This document shows positions 26,210-35,129 of a DNA stretch of 51,292 nucleotides, piece by piece (within the stretch, counting starts at the first letter, position 1; every line of letters begins with the position of its first letter). Source of the stretch: Marinisporobacter sp. (GTDB lineage: Bacteria > Bacillota > Clostridia > Peptostreptococcales > Thermotaleaceae); the NCBI GenBank assembly GCA_025210525.1, contig JAOARP010000049.1, forward strand, positions 1 to 51,292, read 5' to 3'. The position numbers and the translations under genes are program-made. The notes beneath the pieces were generated by a model. The model searched no databases, was not told the DNA's origin, and saw nothing but the letters and a program-made list of their open reading frames with translations.

Positions 26210-28560
26210 TGAAAAAATTAAATATAAGACTTTTACGGCTAATGAACCATTCAAAAGGACAATCTATTGCCATCATATCTGTCATTGTAGTAGGCTTACT
26301 CATCTATACAGCCATGAGCATGGCTGCTATTAACCTTGAGGATACGGTAAACTATTATTATAAAACTAACCATTTTGCAGACATTTATGTTCAAGTTGTT
26401 AAAATTCCTAAGAAAGCAATAGAAAAGATCAATGGAAAATTTAGTATTACTCTAGCACAAGGTAGAATTGTAAATGATGTTCCCCTAAAGATTAAGGATG
26501 GAAAAGAAAGAGTATATGTAAGAACTATTTCTATACCAGATAATGACTTTAAGCTGAATGATTTATATTTAGTTGAGGGCAGTCCTATAACCAATGAGAG
26601 TAAAGACGCCTTAGTCATAGAACAATTTGCAAAGGCTCGAAATATTCAGGTTGGAGATACTATAAAACCTCAAATTTTAGGAAAAGAGTATCCGCTAAAG
26701 GTAAAAGGCATTGTTGCAAGTCCTGAATATGTCTATCTCATGGAAAACGAACAAAGTCTTTTGCCTCAACCAGAAAAATTTGGTGTCCTTTATATTTCTG
26801 ATGAATTAGCAAGACAAAGCTTTGGTTTTGGCAGTAGCTATAATGAAATTGTCTTAAAATCAAAAAATGAAAATCACCTAGACCAAGTAAAAGAGAAATT
26901 AGAAAAAGAACTTGACCCATACGGAGTAAAAAGAATCATTATAAAGGATAATCAATTAAGCAATCGAATGCTATCAGAAGAAATCAAACAGCTAAAAAAC
27001 ACATCTAAAACTATTCCTGTACTCTTTTTAGGGGTTGCCTCTGTGATCCTTGCTGTTATGATTTCAAGAATGGTTAGAAATGATCGGGTATCAATAGGTG
27101 TTTTAAAAGCACTTGGTTATAACAACATCCAAATAGTTTCCCATTATACAAAGTATAGTCTCATCATTGGTGTTTTAGGAGCTGTCATCGGAACAAGCGT
27201 AGGAATGTTTTTTTCAAAGCTTTTGACAAATATGTATATAAAATTTTATAACATCCCCATGCTCAAAGCCACCTTTCACGTAAAATATATTCTCTTAGCA
27301 GTTCTTCTATCCTCTATATTTTGTATTATTTCTGGCTTATATGGAAGCATGAAGATACTAAAAATATTCCCAGCTTCAGCTATGCGACCAGAACCTCCTG
27401 CATCAGGAAAAAGAATTTTTTTAGAAAAGATAGGTTTTTTCTGGAAAAGAACCAGTTTTAGCTGGAAAATCGTTTTGAGAAATATTTTAAGAAGTAAAAA
27501 AAGATTTATATTTATTACTCTTGGTTTGTCTTTATCCTTTAGCATGTTATTTCTAACAGTTTATCAACAAAACGCTTTCTTTGACATTTTTAACAATCAT
27601 TATGGAGAATTTTTAAGATTTGATTATAGCATCAACTTTGATCAACCCTTAAATCAATCTGTCGTCAAAGAATTTGAGCAGCTCATCCATTTAGAGGCTA
27701 TAGAGCCTAAATCAGAATTCCCCTTTGAAATCATTCATGGTCATAAGAAAAAAGTTGTCACCATTATAGGTCTTACAAAAAATACACAGTTCTATAATTT
27801 TATTAATTTAAAGAATAAAAAAATAAGTCTTCCTTCAAAGGGTATCCTTCTTTCTGAAGGCTTAGCAAACTATCTAGGTGTAAAAAAAGGTGAATCCATA
27901 AAAATAAATAGCTTTATTCCCTATCGAGAAGATGTACCTATGGAAGTAAAGGGTATTATCAAACAAAGTTTAGGGATCAATGCTTATATGTCTATAGATA
28001 CAATGAATAAAAAATTATTAGATGATGAATTAGCAACAGGAGTACTCATCAATTCAAAGGCTCCTATAAAAGAAAAATTAGAAGATGTAAAAAATATTTC
28101 AAGCTTACAATCCCTACAGGACCTAGTAGATACCTTTTTAGATCTTTTAGAGCTATCAAAGGCTTCTATTGGAATTATGGTTATTTTTTCAGGTATTTTA
28201 GGCTTTGCAATCATCTACAATACCACAATCATGAGCATTTCAGAAAGAAAGCTTGAATTCTCCTCCTTACGAGTAATGGGTTTTTCTAGAAAAGAAATTT
28301 ACCTTATTTTATTAAAAGAAAATTTTATCATGACACTCTTTGGTATTCTTCTTGGGATTCCTATAGGGCGTTTGATGATCCGAGGTGTGGAAAAAGCCTT
28401 TAGTAACGAATTATTTACATTGCATTCAAAAATAACAGGTAGTACTTATATGACAGCTATTTTTCTTACTATTTTCTTTGTATTTTTAGCACAGCTTTTT
28501 ACCTTAAGAAAAATATACAAATTAGATTTTTTAGAAGCACTTAAAAGTAGAATTTCATAG
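26203..28560 (+). CDS. ABC transporter permease, two FtsX domains
   Basis: 785 residues, with an N-terminal membrane helix, a large extracytoplasmic region, FtsX three-helix units at about 265-390 and 660-780, and a second soluble region between. KALGYNNIQIVSHYTKY and RVMGFSRKEIYLILLKENF are the usual coupling segments. This duplicated form is typical of exporters for antimicrobial peptides or lipids in Firmicutes. ATG at 26203 or at 26209 (ATGA overlap with the ATPase stop) may be the start; the AAAGGA spacing slightly favours the first. Confidence 0.9.
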   Translation: MVMKKLNIRLLRLMNHSKGQSIAIISVIVVGLLIYTAMSMAAINLEDTVNYYYKTNHFADIYVQVVKIPKKAIEKINGKFSITLAQGRIVNDVPLKIKDGKERVYVRTISIPDNDFKLNDLYLVEGSPITNESKDALVIEQFAKARNIQVGDTIKPQILGKEYPLKVKGIVASPEYVYLMENEQSLLPQPEKFGVLYISDELARQSFGFGSSYNEIVLKSKNENHLDQVKEKLEKELDPYGVKRIIIKDNQLSNRMLSEEIKQLKNTSKTIPVLFLGVASVILAVMISRMVRNDRVSIGVLKALGYNNIQIVSHYTKYSLIIGVLGAVIGTSVGMFFSKLLTNMYIKFYNIPMLKATFHVKYILLAVLLSSIFCIISGLYGSMKILKIFPASAMRPEPPASGKRIFLEKIGFFWKRTSFSWKIVLRNILRSKKRFIFITLGLSLSFSMLFLTVYQQNAFFDIFNNHYGEFLRFDYSINFDQPLNQSVVKEFEQLIHLEAIEPKSEFPFEIIHGHKKKVVTIIGLTKNTQFYNFINLKNKKISLPSKGILLSEGLANYLGVKKGESIKINSFIPYREDVPMEVKGIIKQSLGINAYMSIDTMNKKLLDDELATGVLINSKAPIKEKLEDVKNISSLQSLQDLVDTFLDLLELSKASIGIMVIFSGILGFAIIYNTTIMSISERKLEFSSLRVMGFSRKEIYLILLKENFIMTLFGILLGIPIGRLMIRGVEKAFSNELFTLHSKITGSTYMTAIFLTIFFVFLAQLFTLRKIYKLDFLEALKSRIS

Positions 28561-28573
28561 TGAGGTGTGAAAA

Positions 28574-29809
28574 ATGAAAAAAAAATGGATCATTATAGGA
28601 ATCATTATCCTCTTCACAGGAGGAATTCTTTACACAACAAAGACTAAAAATAAAATATCTGTAGAGGTTTCAAAAGCCTCCATAGGTAAAGTTTCAAAAT
28701 ATGTAGAAGAAACAGGTACTATAAAGTCTCACCATGAAAGAATCGTTCATGGAAATAGTTCTGGAGAAATCACCACCATTCATGTAACTGAGGGAGACTT
28801 AGTAAAAAAGGATCAATTATTAGCAGAAATCAATACAGAAAAAATCAATCTTAAAATAAAAGCTTTCACATCACAAATTGAAAGCTTAAAAGCTGAGTAC
28901 CAAGAAACCATCAAACCTGCTGATGTAGAGAAAATATCTCAAACAGAAGGAAAAGTTGCAAATGCTAAGCTTGATCTTGATGAAGCAGAAAAGAATTTAA
29001 CCCGTAATAAAATCCTCTATGAACAAGGTGCATTAAGCAAAAAGGTTTATGAAGATGCCCTTAAAGATGCTTCTATAAAAGAAAATTTATTAAACATGGC
29101 TGAAAACGAATTACAATTATTAAAAAATCCTGTATCTTCTAATATAAAAGATCAATACCAAGCTCAAATTTCTCAACTCCTTTATCAAAAAGAAGTTTTA
29201 GAAAAAGAAAAGGAAGATTTATTGATCAAAGCTCCTATGGATGGCATCATCACAGAAGTATTTGTGAAAAATGGAGGATATGTTCAACCAGGTACAAAAC
29301 TTTTAGAAATAGGGAAAAAAGATGATTTATATGTAGAGGTAGATGTATTAGCCAGCGAAATATGCCAGATTATAGAAAAAAATCCTGTATTCATTGAAAG
29401 CGATGATTTGAATATCAAAAATCTAAATGGAACTGTCACAAAAATTTTTCCAAAAGCTTTTAGCAAGGTTTCTGATCTTGGGATTGAACAAAAAAGAGTT
29501 CGTGTTTATACTTCTATTTCTAAATTTGAAAACCTTAAAATAGGCTATGAAGTAGATGTGCAATTTGAAGTGAATCACAAAGAAAATATTTTAACCATCC
29601 CTGAAAGTGCTATTTTTTCTATAGATGATGAAAAATATGTATTTGTCGTAGACAATCATAAGGCTCTTTTAAGAAAAATTGAAACTGGATTAGAAGGAGA
29701 AGATCGTGTCGAAATTCTTTCAGGAATAAAAAAAGGAGATCAGGTAATCCTTTCTCCTAGTGATAATATTGAAGAGGGCACTTTGATAAAAGTTGAAAAT
29801 CCATCCTAA
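28574..29809 (+). CDS. HlyD/MacA-like membrane fusion protein
   Basis: 411 residues. An N-terminal signal anchor (WIIIGIIILFTGGILYTT) is followed by a biotinyl-lipoyl half (HGNSSGEITTIHVTEGDLVK), an alpha-helical hairpin of about 100 residues with coiled-coil pattern, the second lipoyl half (LLIKAPMDGIITEVFVKNGG), and beta-barrel and membrane-proximal domains. It bridges the permease to the cell exterior. GAGGTGTG precedes the ATG. It is the last gene of the TetR-controlled operon. Confidence 0.9.
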   Translation: MKKKWIIIGIIILFTGGILYTTKTKNKISVEVSKASIGKVSKYVEETGTIKSHHERIVHGNSSGEITTIHVTEGDLVKKDQLLAEINTEKINLKIKAFTSQIESLKAEYQETIKPADVEKISQTEGKVANAKLDLDEAEKNLTRNKILYEQGALSKKVYEDALKDASIKENLLNMAENELQLLKNPVSSNIKDQYQAQISQLLYQKEVLEKEKEDLLIKAPMDGIITEVFVKNGGYVQPGTKLLEIGKKDDLYVEVDVLASEICQIIEKNPVFIESDDLNIKNLNGTVTKIFPKAFSKVSDLGIEQKRVRVYTSISKFENLKIGYEVDVQFEVNHKENILTIPESAIFSIDDEKYVFVVDNHKALLRKIETGLEGEDRVEILSGIKKGDQVILSPSDNIEEGTLIKVENPS

Positions 29810-29813
29810 AATA

Positions 29814-29872
29814 TTTATACACCAACGGGAAGCTTTAAAATAATTCTTAAAGCTATCCCTCTGGTGTATAAA
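29814..29872. terminator. Bidirectional terminator between HlyD and DUF3841 genes
   Basis: TTTATACACCA at 29814-29824 pairs with TGGTGTATAAA at 29862-29872, and an inner stem (AGCTTTAA with TTAAAGCT) adds stability. It lies between convergent genes. Confidence 0.8.
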
Positions 29873-29876
29873 AGCA

Positions 29877-30437
29877 CTATTCTATAATCCGAACAATCCA
29901 TTCCTTTCGTATTTCCCACAAGGCTGCTCTTTTTGATTGAGATAAAACAATATTATCATCAAATAAACGATCCCAGCTTTTCTTTACCTTTGCTTTTAAA
30001 TGGGGATAAAAATTTTTCATATATATATCCGTTTCATCTTGAATCCCCTGCTTTTCTAAAAGTGCTTCATATGCTTTTGCATCCTCTTCATCTTTAGGAA
30101 TATAAGAAAGATTCAAAATGCGATTCCATTTTGCTCGATCAAATACGAGGGCTTGATCACGATCTACTTTTATCTCTAAAACACAAGTGTCAGCATGATG
30201 TTCAACATATTTTAAATCTGTAAATAGCCAAACAGGATATTCTGCTCCTTCTGGTTTAGGAACTATTTTTTCTGCCTTATGAATAAACCAATTATAAGAA
30301 GTTAGAAAAGTATGGGCTACTTGTCCATATTTTTTTGTAATATATTCTTTTTTCACATGATATACACCTTTTTCTTCAATGGTATCTAATACAATCTTTC
30401 TTTGAGCAGCATATAAGGTGATTTTTTCTTTATCCAT
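29877..30437 (-). CDS. DUF3841 family protein, copy 1
   Basis: 186 residues. The sequence pattern (LYAAQRKIVLDTIEEKGVYH near the start, YNWFIHKAEKIVPKPEGAEY, LEIKVDRDQALVFDRAKWNR and a C-terminal ALWEIRKEWIVRII) is that of the DUF3841 family, cytoplasmic proteins of unknown function. It is a paralogue of the gene 28 bp upstream, with matching blocks in the same order. GAAGGAGTG precedes the ATG. Confidence 0.85.
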   Translation of the reverse strand: MDKEKITLYAAQRKIVLDTIEEKGVYHVKKEYITKKYGQVAHTFLTSYNWFIHKAEKIVPKPEGAEYPVWLFTDLKYVEHHADTCVLEIKVDRDQALVFDRAKWNRILNLSYIPKDEEDAKAYEALLEKQGIQDETDIYMKNFYPHLKAKVKKSWDRLFDDNIVLSQSKRAALWEIRKEWIVRIIE

Positions 30438-30464
30438 ATTTTCACTCCTTCTATATACTTTTAT

Positions 30465-31064
30465 TTATCCTTGTAAAACATCTACCACCCATTCCTTTTT
30501 AATCTCCCATAGAGTTGCTTGTGTAAAACATGTCTCTTCATTAACTATATAAAACATTCTTTCCCAGCTCTTTAGAATTTTGTTTTTTAGTAGTGGATAA
30601 AAATTTCCTTTATCCCCCATAATCAAAGCAGATTCATCTCCTATGCCATACCTTTTTAATTCTTCATTATGTTTCTTTTCATCTTGTTTATCAATAGGAA
30701 CATACCAATAATTTACTACATACCCCCATTTGTCAAAGTCCGTAATCACTACATCTTTTCGATCCACTTCTATCTCTAATATCACCGTATTTTCTACAAG
30801 CTGAAGCCTCTTTTCTTTTGATGTTGAAAACCAAATAGGATAAGTTACCCCTTCTGGTTTAGGGACAAACCTTTGTGCATGCTTTATGTACCAATCATAT
30901 AGCTTCAAATAATAATCTGATATGGTATCATTTTTCTCTATGATATATTCTTTTTTAGCTCGATAAATACCCTTCTCTTTTAATTCTTCCCACACCTTTT
31001 TATGCTGTCTTGTCCATAATCTTATTTTTTCATTAGAATTATTAGTATTCTTGATCATATGCAT
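30465..31064 (-). CDS. DUF3841 family protein, copy 2
   Basis: 199 residues, collinear with the 29877 product: IRLWTRQHKKVWEELKEKGI, YDWYIKHAQRFVPKPEGVTY, LEIEVDRKDVVITDFDKWGY, and ATLWEIKKEWVVDVL at the end. It has insertions such as IGDESALIMGDKGNFYPLL. The two genes are clearly a tandem duplication that has diverged. AGGAGTAACTG precedes the ATG. Function unknown. Confidence 0.85.
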   Translation of the reverse strand: MHMIKNTNNSNEKIRLWTRQHKKVWEELKEKGIYRAKKEYIIEKNDTISDYYLKLYDWYIKHAQRFVPKPEGVTYPIWFSTSKEKRLQLVENTVILEIEVDRKDVVITDFDKWGYVVNYWYVPIDKQDEKKHNEELKRYGIGDESALIMGDKGNFYPLLKNKILKSWERMFYIVNEETCFTQATLWEIKKEWVVDVLQG

Positions 31065-31156
31065 TCAGTTACTCCTTTTTTAATTACATTTTATAGTAAA
31101 TTTTACTGCTTTTCAATTCACACGTCTGATTTATTTGAAAATTGAAAAATCTATTA

Positions 31157-31250
31157 TTTTAGATAAATCCTATCCATTTCCTAAAATTTCAATATTTTAA
31201 CAAAAAATTTTTACTAATAAAATAAAAAAACTGCTATAAAAAGCAGTAAT
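31157..31250. repeat. Degenerate intergenic repeat, copy D (right part)
   Basis: It matches the right half of copy B (about 12045-12165), ending in the same AAAAAACTGC(C/T)ATAAAAAGCAG hairpin string. The left half of the repeat is not recognisable here. Confidence 0.45.
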
Positions 31251-31321
31251 TTATCTTTAAGTACACATCTCTACTCTGTCAGAACATCATATTCCTCTAT
31301 CTAATCAGAAAATTTTTATGT

Positions 31322-32551
31322 CTATCTATTAAATCTAAATAATTCTAGCTCCGGTCTGTTTTTTCCTAAGATAGAATCCCTTAATAATTGCCCTCCTAGA
31401 ATAGAATATAAAATTCCATTGGCTCCATATCCTAAAGAAAAATAACAATGAGGGAAATCTTCATACTCTCCAATATAGGGTAATCCATCTTTTGTCACCC
31501 CAAATAAACCACTGAACTCATATTCAGGAACGATATCCTTGATCTTAGGAAAATATGATTTTAATCGGTTCACTAATAAATCATATTTTTTATTAGATAC
31601 TAAATCATTATGGGATAAGTTGGACATTTTACTATTCATTCCACCTACCTTCTCATCTTCCCCACCTATAATAATTCTATTATCTCCTGTAATCCTCAAA
31701 TAAGTATAAGGATCATTATTATCTCTTATAATACACCTATGAAACCATCCATCAAAATTTTTTACAGGCTTCGTTACAACAGTAAAGGTCCTCAATAAGT
31801 GAACAATTTTTTCTTTAATGTATTTTCTTCCTTCATAACCTGTAGCAATAATGACCTTTTTTGCTTCTATATTAAAATGATTTTTTGTTTCTAATAATAC
31901 ATAATCTTCTTTTGGGCATATGTTTGTAATCTCTGTATTTTCATATACCTTTAGATTGTTTTTTATAGACTTGTCTATCAATGCATGAGTAAATCGATAA
32001 GGATCTATTTGAGCTGCTCCAAATTTTGAATAAATGCCTCCTTCTACTGGAAAGGAAAATCTTTCTTTTGCTTCTTTTTTATCTAAAAATTCTACATCAA
32101 ATCCATGTTTTTTCCTTGCATCAAATTCCTTTTTTAAAGAAGAAACCATAGACGCTTTTGTTGCATAATAAAAACATTCTGTTAAAGAAAAATCACAATC
32201 ATCCTCTAAATCATTTATTACTTTTTCTATCTCATAAACTGCATTTTTGCAAAGTTCAAAGGATTTTACCGCATCCTTTTCACCGATCATACTCATCAGT
32301 CCATGTAAATCTGTATCTATTTCATATTGCAATATGGAAGTAGATGCACTTGTGCTCCCATACCCTATAATATTTTTATCTACTAAAACTGTATTTACCC
32401 CTTCCTTAGCCAAATAATAAGCAGCAATTGCACCACTAATTCCCCCACCAATAATTAAAACATCACACTTCATAGGTTTATTTAAATAATCATACTGATT
32501 CGGAATTCTATTTATATTTGTCCAAAGCATATTTCCTGCCACTAATTTCAT
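31322..32551 (-). CDS. FAD-dependent oxidoreductase (DAO family)
   Basis: 409 residues. The dinucleotide-binding motif is CDVLIIGGGISGAIAAYYLA (28-47), followed by the acidic residue in VLVDKNIIGYGSTSAS. A second FAD contact is KKVIIATGYEG, and GLPYIGEYEDFPHCYFSLGY near the C-terminus is the typical DAO finish. Such enzymes oxidise amines, amino acids or glycerol phosphate; the substrate is not evident. It is monocistronic and divergent from the SPL-like gene. Confidence 0.85.
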   Translation of the reverse strand: MKLVAGNMLWTNINRIPNQYDYLNKPMKCDVLIIGGGISGAIAAYYLAKEGVNTVLVDKNIIGYGSTSASTSILQYEIDTDLHGLMSMIGEKDAVKSFELCKNAVYEIEKVINDLEDDCDFSLTECFYYATKASMVSSLKKEFDARKKHGFDVEFLDKKEAKERFSFPVEGGIYSKFGAAQIDPYRFTHALIDKSIKNNLKVYENTEITNICPKEDYVLLETKNHFNIEAKKVIIATGYEGRKYIKEKIVHLLRTFTVVTKPVKNFDGWFHRCIIRDNNDPYTYLRITGDNRIIIGGEDEKVGGMNSKMSNLSHNDLVSNKKYDLLVNRLKSYFPKIKDIVPEYEFSGLFGVTKDGLPYIGEYEDFPHCYFSLGYGANGILYSILGGQLLRDSILGKNRPELELFRFNR

Positions 32552-32659
32552 TGTCTAATCCTCCATATAATCATTCAGGTTATTCTCTCAATATTATTAT
32601 TTATTTCTAAAGAATTATTATTCTTCAAAAGTGCACATACTATCATCGAGGTGAAAAAA

Positions 32660-33670
32660 GTGAAATTATTTATACCCGATATTGCATATATACAGCCCAA
32701 AACACTCAACTATGATGTAGGGAAAACAGCGAAAGCTTATTTAGAAAAATTAAATATTCCTATCATCGAATCTCGAAAAGTTGAAATAGATGGTGCATGT
32801 CCTTCTGAAAATTATGCAAAAGCAAAGAAAACCATTTATCTTACTGTGAACAATCAAAAAAAATTAAGACCCTGTAAACCTTCTGCTGATTATCAGTTTG
32901 CTTTATCTAGTTCATGCCCTGGTCATTGTGAATATTGTTACCTACAAACTACCCAAGGTGAAAAACCTTTTATGAAGGTGTTTGTAAACATTGAAGAAAT
33001 CCTTGAAGTTATTCAAGATCATATCAATAAAAATTCACCTAATATTACTACTTTTGAAAGTGGCAGTATTACAGACCCTATTGCCCTTGAACATTTAACA
33101 GGAAATCTTAAAAGATGTATTGAGTTTTTTGGAAAAAGTCAAAAGGGTAGGTTAAGAGTTATCACTAAATATAATAATGTAGATTCTTTTTTAAATATTA
33201 ATCATCATCAACATACAAAATTCAGATTTAGCATCAATACAAAATATGTAATCAATAGCTTTGAGCATAACACAGCTAGCTTTGAAGAAAGATTAGTAGC
33301 CGCTAGAAAAATTGCTGACGCAGGATATCCTATAGGATTTATTATTGCACCTATTATGATTTATGATGGTTGGAAAAATGAATACGAAGAACTGCTTTCT
33401 CATTTAAAGTCTCAATTGAAAGACTATCATGAAGAAATTACTTTCGAATTGATACAACATAGATTTACAGCTACTGCAAAAGAATTGATTCTTACAAGAT
33501 TCCCCAAAACAAAATTAGATATGAACGAAGAAGAAAGACAATTAAAGTGGGGTCCCTACGGAAAATTCAAATATGTTTATCCTAAAGAAAAAAGTACTAA
33601 GATAAAAAATTATATAACCGAATTGATCCATAAAAACTTTCAAAAAGCTACAATTGAATATTTCACATAA
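32660..33670 (+). CDS. splB: Spore photoproduct lyase family radical SAM protein
   Basis: 336 residues from GTG at 32660, with GAGGTG 7 nt upstream. The order of motifs follows SplB: N-terminal FIPDIAYIQPKTLNYDVGK, the radical SAM triad C-x3-C-x2-C (Cys86, 90, 93) in SSCPGHCEYCYLQTT, RFSINTKYVINSFEHNT, the DAGYPIGFIIAPIMIYDGW block, and FELIQHRF. Known lyases split the thymine spore photoproduct by H-atom abstraction. At the position of the catalytic H-donor cysteine (Cys141 of B. subtilis, remembered context FEASCTSD) this protein has Ser136 (FESGSITD). It may therefore be a divergent or altered-function member. Confidence 0.85.
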   Translation: MKLFIPDIAYIQPKTLNYDVGKTAKAYLEKLNIPIIESRKVEIDGACPSENYAKAKKTIYLTVNNQKKLRPCKPSADYQFALSSSCPGHCEYCYLQTTQGEKPFMKVFVNIEEILEVIQDHINKNSPNITTFESGSITDPIALEHLTGNLKRCIEFFGKSQKGRLRVITKYNNVDSFLNINHHQHTKFRFSINTKYVINSFEHNTASFEERLVAARKIADAGYPIGFIIAPIMIYDGWKNEYEELLSHLKSQLKDYHEEITFELIQHRFTATAKELILTRFPKTKLDMNEEERQLKWGPYGKFKYVYPKEKSTKIKNYITELIHKNFQKATIEYFT

Positions 33671-33816
33671 ATCGACCATCCTAATCCTTAAGGGTGGTTT
33701 TAAATTTCTCTATCTTTTTTAGTAACAGCTTTCTCCTCCGTTGCATATTCTATAATTAGAAAAATTTTCATTCCAAGTCAATATTTTATTCTATTTTTCA
33801 AAGGAGGTTTCTTCAA

Positions 33817-34266
33817 ATGAAAGCCCATGAACTATTTGAACCTATGCTATTCCCAAATGATCATATGGAACAATTTGAAGATTTTATGAATCAATATGGG
33901 GATAAACCTGAAAGCTATGTTCTAGATGAAATCGCTAGAATAAAAAATTTAGTTCCTCAAGAAACAATACAAAAATACATGAAAAATCTTGATTTACTTG
34001 CTCAAACTGAAGGCTTTGTTTCTAATGAACATAGAAGAAAAATTGATACCATAAAAAGAATTCTCTCTTCAAACCCTTCAGTAAACCAACAATCAGTTGA
34101 AGCTCAATCCTTTGCTACAAGTTTATTATTATGGTTCTTAATTTTAGTGGCTATATGGAAAAAACCATGTTGTAAACCATATCCACCTAAGCCTTATCCA
34201 CCTAGACCTTATCCCCCTTATAGACCTTATCGACGCAGAAGATCCCCTTTCTATCCATTTTTTTAA
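33817..34266 (+). CDS. Hypothetical protein with Pro/Tyr/Arg-rich tail
   Basis: 149 residues with three parts: an acidic helical N-terminal domain (1-95), one hydrophobic helix (ATSLLLWFLILVAIW, about 104-118), and a tail made of tandem PYPP-type units with Lys/Arg followed by RRRRSPFYPFF. The two adjacent cysteines after the helix (KKPCCKPY) could be cross-linked. Not a family I know; the tail recalls spore-coat or surface proteins. AAAGGAGG precedes the ATG, and a terminator follows. Confidence 0.7.
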   Translation: MKAHELFEPMLFPNDHMEQFEDFMNQYGDKPESYVLDEIARIKNLVPQETIQKYMKNLDLLAQTEGFVSNEHRRKIDTIKRILSSNPSVNQQSVEAQSFATSLLLWFLILVAIWKKPCCKPYPPKPYPPRPYPPYRPYRRRRSPFYPFF

Positions 34267-34271
34267 TTTTT

Positions 34272-34306
34272 AAAGATTGTAAAGTCTTATAGACTTTGCA
34301 ATCTTT
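34272..34306 (+). terminator. Terminator after Pro/Tyr-rich protein gene
   Basis: AAAGATTGTAAAGTCT pairs with AGACTTTGCAATCTTT with one mismatch, followed by T residues. Confidence 0.85.
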
Positions 34307-34384
34307 TTTATAGATCATCATTACTTTTTCAATAATTCTTTGTATAATATATTTATCTAATAACTTTTAGGAAGGAATTATTGA

Positions 34385-35101
34385 ATGAAAAAGATACTAG
34401 GAAATCTTAGAAAAGCCGTAATAGAATACAATTTAATCAATGAAAATGATCGAATAGCTGTTGGATTATCTGGAGGAAAAGATAGTATGACACTCCTTTA
34501 TGCCTTGAAGCTTTTTCAAAAGTTTAGTCCTGTAAAATATGATTTAGAAGCCATTACCATTTCTATGGGGTTTGAAAATGCTGATTTTACACCTTTAAAG
34601 GAGTTTTGCAAACAATTAGAGGTTCCCTATACCATTGAAGAAACCCACATAGGAAAAATTGTTTTCGATTTGAGAAAAGAAAAAAATCCATGTTCTCTCT
34701 GTTCTAATATGAGACGAGGCGCTTTGTATAATCTTATGGATGAAAAGAATTTAAATCTTTTAGCACTAGGGCATAATCAAGAAGATACTATAGAAACTTT
34801 ATTTATGAATATCCTTTATAATGGACGAATCAAAACCTTTCTACCTAAATCAAAATTAGTAGATCGAAATATCACCATCATCCGTCCCCTGATCTATGTG
34901 AGTGAACACCAGATTTTAGCTGCTACTGAAAGAAATCCTATTCCTGTAATAAAAAGTCCTTGTCCTGTTGATAAAAAAACAACTCGAGAAGATACGAAAA
35001 ATTTAATGAACCATATCTATCAAAATGTTCCTCAAGCAAAGAAAAGAATCCTTACTAGTATAAAAAATAAAGACCAATTTGGCCTTTGGTTTGATCTTTA
35101 A
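34385..35101 (+). CDS. TtcA-like PP-loop tRNA thiolation protein
   Basis: 238 residues. The PP-loop is GLSGGKDSMTLLYALKLF (28-45). CSLCSNMRRGALYNL supplies a C-x2-C pair, and SPCPVDKKTTRED provides a third cysteine, the set that holds the [4Fe-4S] cluster in TtcA. The family adenylates and thiolates tRNA (2-thiocytidine 32 in TtcA); the exact base cannot be read from sequence. Monocistronic, with TATAAT at 34343-34348 as a likely -10 and AGGAAGG before the ATG. Confidence 0.85.
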   Translation: MKKILGNLRKAVIEYNLINENDRIAVGLSGGKDSMTLLYALKLFQKFSPVKYDLEAITISMGFENADFTPLKEFCKQLEVPYTIEETHIGKIVFDLRKEKNPCSLCSNMRRGALYNLMDEKNLNLLALGHNQEDTIETLFMNILYNGRIKTFLPKSKLVDRNITIIRPLIYVSEHQILAATERNPIPVIKSPCPVDKKTTREDTKNLMNHIYQNVPQAKKRILTSIKNKDQFGLWFDL

Positions 35102-35103
35102 AA

Positions 35104-35129
35104 AAAAGAGGAGATTTTTCTCCTCTTTA
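35104..35129. terminator. Terminator between TtcA-like and pckA genes
   Basis: AAAGAGGAGA pairs with TCTCCTCTTT with a T-rich loop, overlapping the stop codon of the convergent pckA gene. Confidence 0.75.
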
